Positions 8,605 through 12,713 of a stretch of 12,713 nt of DNA are shown piece after piece; position 1 is the first letter of the stretch, and each line of letters opens with the position of its first letter. The DNA lies in NCBI GenBank assembly GCA_005884465.1, contig VAZH01000119.1, forward strand, positions 1 through 12,713, read 5' to 3'. The DNA is from Alphaproteobacteria bacterium. GTDB taxonomy: Bacteria; Pseudomonadota; Alphaproteobacteria; Rhizobiales; Xanthobacteraceae. The position numbers and the translations under genes are program-made. The notes beneath the pieces were generated by a model that ran no database searches, was not told where the DNA came from, and saw only the letters and a program-made list of their open reading frames with translations.

Positions 8605-8614
8605 ATTCTCTCAA

Positions 8615-8725
8615 TGGTCGTCCCGGGCAAGCGGCCCTTCGCCGCGCGACCCGGGACCCATAACCACCGTCACGGAGTATGGGTCCCGGCTCTTCGCGCC
8701 AAGCGGCGCTTCGGCCGGTACGACG
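8615..8725. repeat. Large intergenic palindromic repeat between serC and serA
   Basis: About 110 bp of nested inverted repeats. The outer arms GTCGTCCCGG (8617-8626) and CCGGTACGAC (8715-8724) match at 9 of 10 positions. The inner arms CCGGGACCCATA (8651-8662) and TATGGGTCCCGG (8678-8689) are a perfect 12-bp pair, with a further CCGT-c-ACGG hairpin in their loop (8667-8675). The intervening GCAAGCGGCC/CTTCGCGC segments are partly complementary too. I recognise this as the GTCGTCCCGG...GACCCGGGACCCATA type of repeat scattered through Bradyrhizobium and Rhodopseudomonas intergenic DNA. It fills nearly the whole spacer and may act as an mRNA processing or attenuation structure. Confidence 0.72.
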
Positions 8726-8751
8726 TTTCATTTTTCCAAAGGAAAATCCCA

Positions 8752-10341
8752 ATGCCCAAACCCAAAGTTCTCATTTCAGACGCGTTGTCGCCCGCCGCCG
8801 TGCAGATCTTCAAGGACCGCGGTATCGATGTCGATTTCCAGCCCAATCTCGGCAAGGACAAGGAAAAACTCGCCGAGATCATCGGCGATTACGATGGGCT
8901 TGCGATCCGCTCCGCCACCAAGGCCACTGCGAAAATCCTGGAGAGGGCAAAGCGGCTGAAGGTGATCGGCCGCGCCGGCATCGGCGTCGATAATGTCGAG
9001 ATACCGGCCGCTACCGCCAAGGGCATTATCGTGATGAACACGCCGTTCGGCAATTCGATCACCACAGCCGAACACGCCATCACCCTGATGCTGGCGCTGG
9101 CGCGCGAAATTCCGCAGGCCGATGCGTCGACGCAGGCCGGCAAGTGGGAGAAGAACCGCTTCATGGGGGTCGAGATCACCGCCAAGACGCTCGGGGTGAT
9201 CGGCTGCGGCAATATCGGCTCGATCGTGGCCGACCGCGCGCTCGGTCTGCGCATGAAAGTGATCGCATTCGATCCGTTCCTGTCGCTGGAGCGCGCCAAG
9301 GATATCGGGGTCGAAAAGGTCGATCTCGACGATCTGCTCAAGCGCGCCGATTTTATCACGCTGCATACGCCGCTGACCGAGAAAACGAAAAACATCATCG
9401 ACGCGGCGGCACTGGCGAAGATGAAAAAGGGCGTGCGCCTCATCAATTGCGCCCGCGGCGGCCTGGTCGACGAGCAGGCGCTGATCGACGCGCTAAATTC
9501 CGGGCACGTCGCCGGCGCGGCCTTCGACGTGTTCACGGAGGAGCCGGCCACCTCCAACGTGCTGTTCGGCCATCCCAACGTGATCTGCACGCCGCACCTT
9601 GGAGCCGCGACCACCGAGGCGCAGGAGAATGTGGCGCTGCAGGTGGCCGAGCAGATGTCGGACTATCTCCTGAGCGGCGCGATCTCCAACGCGGTGAATT
9701 TCCCCTCGATCACGGCGGAAGAGGCGCCGAAGCTGAAACCGTTCATCGCGCTTGCCGAAAAGCTCGGCTCGTTCGCAGGCCAGCTCACCGAAACCGGCAT
9801 CCTGAAGGTGCAGATCACCTATGAGGGCCACGTCGCTGAAATGAAGATCAAGGCGCTGACCTCGGCGGCGCTGTCGGGCCTGCTGCGGCCGATGCTGGGC
9901 GACGTCAACGTGGTCTCGGCGCCGGTGGTTGCCAAGGAGCGCGGCATGGTGGTCGACGAGATCGTGCGCGCGTCGCAGAGCGATTACGAAAGCCTGATCA
10001 CGGTCACCATCACCACCGAGCGCCAGGAGCGCTCGGTGTCGGGCACGGTCTATGCCGATGGCAAGCCGCGGCTGGTGGATATCAAGGGCATCCGGGTCGA
10101 CGCCGAATTCGGCAAGTCGATGATCTACGTCACCAATGAGGACAAGCCGGGCTTCATCGGCCACTTCGCGAGCCTGCTCGGCGATGCCAAGATCAACATC
10201 GCGACCTTCCATCTCGGCCGCAACAGGCCGGGCGGCGACGCCATCGCATTGGTTGAGGTCGACGGCGCGGTGCCGGCGGATGTGCTCGCGAAGGTGCAGG
10301 CACTGCCGCAGGTCAGGCAGGCCAAGGCGCTGACTTTTTAA
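8752..10341 (+). CDS. serA: D-3-phosphoglycerate dehydrogenase SerA (ACT-domain form)
   Basis: NAD-dependent cytoplasmic enzyme oxidising 3-phosphoglycerate to 3-phosphohydroxypyruvate, the first step of serine synthesis, whose product feeds SerC. At 529 residues it is the long form. The substrate domain is residues 1-100 and 280-320. The Rossmann domain has GCGNIG (151-156) with Asp174 gripping the NAD ribose. The catalytic triad is Arg235 (ARGGLVDE), Glu264 (EEPA) and His282 (PHLGAATTEA). An intervening domain spans roughly 320-450, and a C-terminal ACT domain (about 455-529; IYVTNEDKPGFIGHFASLLG) is the usual serine-sensing module. The frame is open back to 8614, but that extension is translated palindromic repeat. 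The true ATG at 8752 has AAAGGA (8738-8743) eight bases upstream and begins with the family N-terminus PKPKVLISDAL. It ends at a TAA. Confidence 0.97.
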   Translation: MPKPKVLISDALSPAAVQIFKDRGIDVDFQPNLGKDKEKLAEIIGDYDGLAIRSATKATAKILERAKRLKVIGRAGIGVDNVEIPAATAKGIIVMNTPFGNSITTAEHAITLMLALAREIPQADASTQAGKWEKNRFMGVEITAKTLGVIGCGNIGSIVADRALGLRMKVIAFDPFLSLERAKDIGVEKVDLDDLLKRADFITLHTPLTEKTKNIIDAAALAKMKKGVRLINCARGGLVDEQALIDALNSGHVAGAAFDVFTEEPATSNVLFGHPNVICTPHLGAATTEAQENVALQVAEQMSDYLLSGAISNAVNFPSITAEEAPKLKPFIALAEKLGSFAGQLTETGILKVQITYEGHVAEMKIKALTSAALSGLLRPMLGDVNVVSAPVVAKERGMVVDEIVRASQSDYESLITVTITTERQERSVSGTVYADGKPRLVDIKGIRVDAEFGKSMIYVTNEDKPGFIGHFASLLGDAKINIATFHLGRNRPGGDAIALVEVDGAVPADVLAKVQALPQVRQAKALTF

Positions 10342-10347
10342 GCCTGT

Positions 10348-10370
10348 GAAATTCTGAGACGCGGAATTTC
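10348..10370 (+). other. Inverted repeat just after serA
   Basis: GAAATTC (10348-10354) and GAATTTC (10364-10370) are a perfect 7-bp inverted repeat with a 9-base loop, starting seven bases after the serA stop. No T-tract follows, so it may protect the mRNA 3' end or be an operator; termination is unlikely at this point. Confidence 0.35.
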
Positions 10371-10406
10371 GAAGCGCTCGCGGCCGGACTGCAATTGCGG
10401 TGGTTG

Positions 10407-10447
10407 GCCTCCGCTGACGGAGGCGGGGTCCGCCGAACGGTATTTTT
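10407..10447 (+). terminator. Possible terminator or attenuator between serA and the thiolase gene
   Basis: GCCTCCG (10407-10413), loop CTGA, CGGAGGC (10418-10424) is a perfect 7-bp hairpin. A smaller CCG/CGG stem ends at 10440 and runs into TATTTTT (10441-10447). The T-tract is 16 bases beyond the main hairpin, so as a serA terminator it is imperfect; read-through into the thiolase leader is possible. Confidence 0.35.
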
Positions 10448-10474
10448 GTCGCCTCCGGTAAAAATGTGTACGAT
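10446..10474 (+). promoter_or_regulatory. Candidate promoter for the thiolase gene
   Basis: TTGTCG (10446-10451) and TACGAT (10469-10474) are spaced by 17 bases, each matching consensus at four of six positions. It sits directly behind the hairpin region and would give a leader of about 40 bases. Confidence 0.4.
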
Positions 10475-10523
10475 TACTTTTCCATACGCGCCATAATCGG
10501 CCACCTCAAAGGGAGAGAAAAAA

Positions 10524-11696
10524 ATGCGTGAAGCCGTTATCGTTTCCTATGCGCGCACGGGGCTGGCGAAATCCGGTCGCGGCGGGTTCAATATCACCCC
10601 ACCGATGTCAATGGCGGCCCACGCCATCAAGCACGCCGTGCAGCGCGCCGGCGTGGACAAGGACTACGTCGAAGATTGCTATCTCGGCAATTGCGCTCAT
10701 GGCGCGCCCAATATCGGCCGTCAGGCCGCGCTGCTCGCCGGCATGCCGAAATCGACCGCCGGTGTCTCGGTGAACCGTTTCTGCTCGTCGGGATTGCAGA
10801 CCATCGCGATGGCGGCCAACAGCATCCGCTCGGACGGCGCCGAATGCATCGTCGCCGGCGGCGTGGAAAGCATCTCGGTCCCGGGCGGCGGCTCGCCGAA
10901 GGAATCGATCGATCCGGACCTCTTGAAAGCCGCGCCCGACATTTTCATGGCGATGATCGACACCGCCGACATCGTCGCGGAGCGTTACAAGGTCAGCCGC
11001 GAATACCAGGACGAGTACTCGCTGGAGTCGCAGCGCCGCATGGCCGCCGCGCAGCAGGCCAACAAGTTCAAGGACGAAATCGTCCCGATGAAGACCAAGA
11101 TGAAGGTGGTCGACAAGGCGACCAAGGCCGAGAGCATCGTCGACTATGTCGTCGACCGAGACGAGTGCAACCGGCCCGACACCACGATGGAAGGCCTTGC
11201 CAAGCTCGAGCCGGTGAAGGGCCCCGGCAAGTACGTCACGGCCGGCAACGCCAGCCAGCTGTCGGATGGCGCGGCAGCCGTGGTGCTGATGGAAGCCAAG
11301 GACGCTGAAAAGCGCGGTCTGGCGCCGATGGGCCGCTTTGTCGCCTGGGCGTCGGCGGGCTGCGAGCCGGACGAGATGGGCATCGGCCCGATCTACGCCG
11401 TGCCGAAGCTGTTGAAGCGCCAGGGTCTGAAAGTGGATGACATCGACATCTGGGAGCTCAACGAGGCATTCGCCAGCCAGTGCCTCTATTCGCGCGACCA
11501 GCTCGGCATCGATCCCGACAAGTACAACGTCAACGGCGGCTCGATCGCCATCGGCCATCCGTTTGGAATGACCGGCGCGCGGCTGACCGGCCACATCCTG
11601 CAGGAGGGCCGCCGGCGCAAGGCCAAGTGGGGCATGGTGACGATGTGCATCGGCGGCGGCCAGGGCGGCGCCGGCTTGTTTGAAATCTATAGCTGA
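10524..11696 (+). CDS. Thiolase (acetyl-CoA C-acyltransferase / acetyltransferase)
   Basis: A 390-residue cytoplasmic thiolase that cleaves 3-ketoacyl-CoA with CoA or condenses acetyl-CoA units. It has the family length and all catalytic features: the acylated Cys87 in VNRFCSSGLQT (83-93), ELNEAF around 313-316, the GHP His345 in GGSIAIGHPFGMTGAR, and the second Cys375 in MCIGGGQGGAG near the C-terminus. The covering loop (about 120-250) is standard, with a charged NKFKDEIVPMKTKMKV region. The N-terminal segment GRGGFNITPPMSMAAHAI is typical of a rhizobial subgroup. Whether it is degradative (FadA-like) or biosynthetic (PhaA/AtoB-like) is not decided by sequence alone, and no hydratase/dehydrogenase partner is next to it. 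The ATG at 10524 has a good AAGGGAGAG ribosome site. It is a single-gene unit closed by a strong terminator. Confidence 0.94.
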   Translation: MREAVIVSYARTGLAKSGRGGFNITPPMSMAAHAIKHAVQRAGVDKDYVEDCYLGNCAHGAPNIGRQAALLAGMPKSTAGVSVNRFCSSGLQTIAMAANSIRSDGAECIVAGGVESISVPGGGSPKESIDPDLLKAAPDIFMAMIDTADIVAERYKVSREYQDEYSLESQRRMAAAQQANKFKDEIVPMKTKMKVVDKATKAESIVDYVVDRDECNRPDTTMEGLAKLEPVKGPGKYVTAGNASQLSDGAAAVVLMEAKDAEKRGLAPMGRFVAWASAGCEPDEMGIGPIYAVPKLLKRQGLKVDDIDIWELNEAFASQCLYSRDQLGIDPDKYNVNGGSIAIGHPFGMTGARLTGHILQEGRRRKAKWGMVTMCIGGGQGGAGLFEIYS

Positions 11697-11714
11697 GTTC
11701 GGTTCGGCATCAGC

Positions 11715-11732
11715 CGGCACAGCAATGTGCCG
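11715..11732 (+). other. Small hairpin ahead of the thiolase terminator
   Basis: CGGCAC, loop AGCAAT, GTGCCG: a perfect 6-bp stem 19 bases after the thiolase stop, immediately upstream of the main terminator. It may stabilise the transcript end. Confidence 0.35.
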
Positions 11733-11741
11733 CTAGTCATC

Positions 11742-11772
11742 AGCAGCGCGGCGCTCGCCGCGCTGCTTTTTT
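11742..11772 (+). terminator. Strong intrinsic terminator after the thiolase gene
   Basis: AGCAGCGCGGC (11742-11752), loop GCTC, GCCGCGCTGCT (11757-11767): a perfect 11-bp stem followed by six T residues at 11767-11772. It is a textbook Rho-independent terminator 46 bases after the stop codon. Confidence 0.92.
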
Positions 11773-11972
11773 ATCGCTTCCCTGATTCCGGTCACGTGAC
11801 ATCGCGCCTGCCCCGGTCCCGCCTCAGCGGCGCCTTGCGGATACCTCAATCGAACCAGTTCCTTGATCGAAGCGTCTCACCACAAGCGGTGATGCGCCTG
11901 TCTCACACGTCTGGTCCCATCCGACCGGACGCGGTGTTGTGCGCGGCGCGCAGAGATCTTTGGGAGGGAATC

Positions 11973-12713
11973 ATGCGTTTAATTGCGAACAGTCTCGTAA
12001 CGACCAGCCTGGTCGTGGTTGCGGCATTTTCCGCCGCGCAGGCTCAAGCGGCCGATCTGGACGCCATTTCGGCTCACTGTTTATCCCGACGGCGCCAGCG
12101 TGACACGCGTCATCCAGCTCGATCTTCCTGCGGGCGACACCACACTAGTGGCCAAGGATTTTCCGCTAACGCTGGATACATCCTCCCTGCGGGTGGAGGG
12201 TGACGCGGGTGCAAAGCTGACCATTGGCGCGATTGACGCCCGGCCGCCGCGTGCCGCGCCGCCGGTCAATCTTTCCGATCTCGACAAGCGCATCGAAACG
12301 CTCAAGGACCAGCGCATCGACCTCGGGGGTGCGATCGCCGCCGCCGCCGCGCGTCGCAAGTTCGCCGAGCGCTTTGCCGAGGCGTCTCCGGCGGGAATTG
12401 GTGACAAGGGCGAGGCGCGCCCAATCGCCGAATGGCGCGCCGCCTTTGCTGCGGTCTCGGAGGAAGTCGCGATGGCAGACGCTGCTATCCGTGACGCGGA
12501 GCGCAAGCAACACGAGATCGACCGCGAGATAGCGCGGCTTGAATCGGATCGTACGATCAAGCCTCCGAGCAAGCTCGAGGTCCGCATCGATCTTGCAGCC
12601 GTCGCCGCAACCAGGACCACGCTGCGGGTGACTTATGCGGTTCGTAACGCACGCTGGATGGCGCTCTACGATGCCCGTCTCGACACAGGAGCGAAAGACC
12701 GCAAACCCGCGCT
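11973..12713 (+). pseudogene. DUF4140/DUF4139 (MuiA-like) secreted protein, frameshifted near its start and cut by the window end
   Basis: A GGGAGGG (11962-11968) precedes the ATG at 11973, which opens a clean signal peptide MRLIANSLVTTSLVVVAAF with an AQA|AD cleavage site (residues 24-28). After about 12071 this frame becomes Arg-rich nonsense and stops at 12203. The +1 frame from about 12073 reads LTVYPDGASVTRVIQLDLP, the typical N-terminal DUF4140 strand pair. It continues open for 213 codons to the window edge: RVEGDAGAKLTIGAIDARPP, a long charged coiled-coil (from SDLDKRIETLKDQ to EIDREIARLESDR), then KLEVRIDLA and LRVTYAVRNARWMALYDARL, the opening of DUF4139. So one base was inserted, or 3n+2 bases lost, between the signal peptide and the domain. 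The remaining frame is undamaged, so the lesion is recent or a sequencing error. Family members are periplasmic proteins of unclear function; the 'mucoidy inhibitor' label is historical. Confidence 0.75.

Noticed and set aside
8614..8751. 46-codon N-terminal extension of SerA
   Set aside because: It translates the palindromic repeat, whereas the ATG at 8752 has a good ribosome site and the conserved SerA N-terminus.
10608..11720. 370-codon minus-strand open frame
   Set aside because: It is antisense to the thiolase, with His/Asp/Arg-rich shadow composition and no recognisable domain.
12060..12080. Programmed ribosomal frameshift in the DUF4139 gene
   Set aside because: There is no slippery heptamer or downstream pseudoknot at the junction, and residues expected at the join seem to be missing, which favours an indel.
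12081..12620. 179-codon minus-strand open frame at the right end
   Set aside because: It is Ser/Arg/Ala-rich shadow of the DUF4139 coding frame, which has recognisable strands and a coiled coil.

Overview
The window is GC-rich chromosomal DNA from an alphaproteobacterium, most likely Bradyrhizobium or a close relative in the Nitrobacteraceae. The call rests on protein style (short AAD-initiated outer-membrane beta-barrels, the alphaproteobacterial form of SerC, the 529-residue SerA, small conserved rhizobial hypotheticals), on intergenic palindromic repeats of the kind common in this group, and on TTAA-rich upstream motifs. This is recognition by eye; no search was run.

Layout. (1) 1-619, minus strand: the N-terminal 206 codons of an FMN-dependent alpha-hydroxy-acid (L-lactate) dehydrogenase, cut by the window edge. 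(2) 729-896, divergent from it: a 55-residue acidic protein with an ETFPASDP motif. (3) 1109-2452: glmM, phosphoglucosamine mutase for UDP-GlcNAc synthesis, followed by 2556-3815, an MFS exporter of the fosmidomycin-resistance (Fsr) family with a TTG start. (4) 4051-4866 and 5068-5799: two secreted outer-membrane beta-barrel proteins, separated by a strong terminator and a degenerate palindromic repeat. Both have the 10-mer TTAAGGTTAA upstream, and the first also has a CtrA-like TTAA-N7-TTAA site. (5) 5887-6477 and 6495-6965: a glutathione S-transferase and a GNAT acetyltransferase, 17 bases apart and probably co-transcribed. (6) 7129-7353: a 74-residue conserved hypothetical. (7) 7432-8604 and 8752-10341: serC and serA, two of the three steps of phosphorylated serine biosynthesis. 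serC has a structured leader whose second hairpin contains the Shine-Dalgarno sequence, matching the described alphaproteobacterial serC RNA motif. The serC-serA spacer carries a large palindromic repeat. (8) 10524-11696: a thiolase with its own leader and a textbook terminator. (9) 11973 to the end: a secreted DUF4140/DUF4139 (MuiA-like) protein broken by a frameshift just after the signal peptide and truncated by the window edge.

This is mostly housekeeping and metabolic DNA: serine synthesis, amino-sugar synthesis, lactate and acyl-CoA metabolism, and envelope proteins. I found no phage, insertion sequence, CRISPR array, tRNA, rRNA, toxin-antitoxin or defence system, and no convincing new multi-gene system. 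The parts most worth a second look are regulatory or structural: the serC leader RNA, the two palindromic repeats, the TTAA motifs upstream of the porin-like genes and of glmM, and the frameshifted last gene. No gene-free stretch exceeds 300 bases; the longest, 3816-4050, is described under its own entries.
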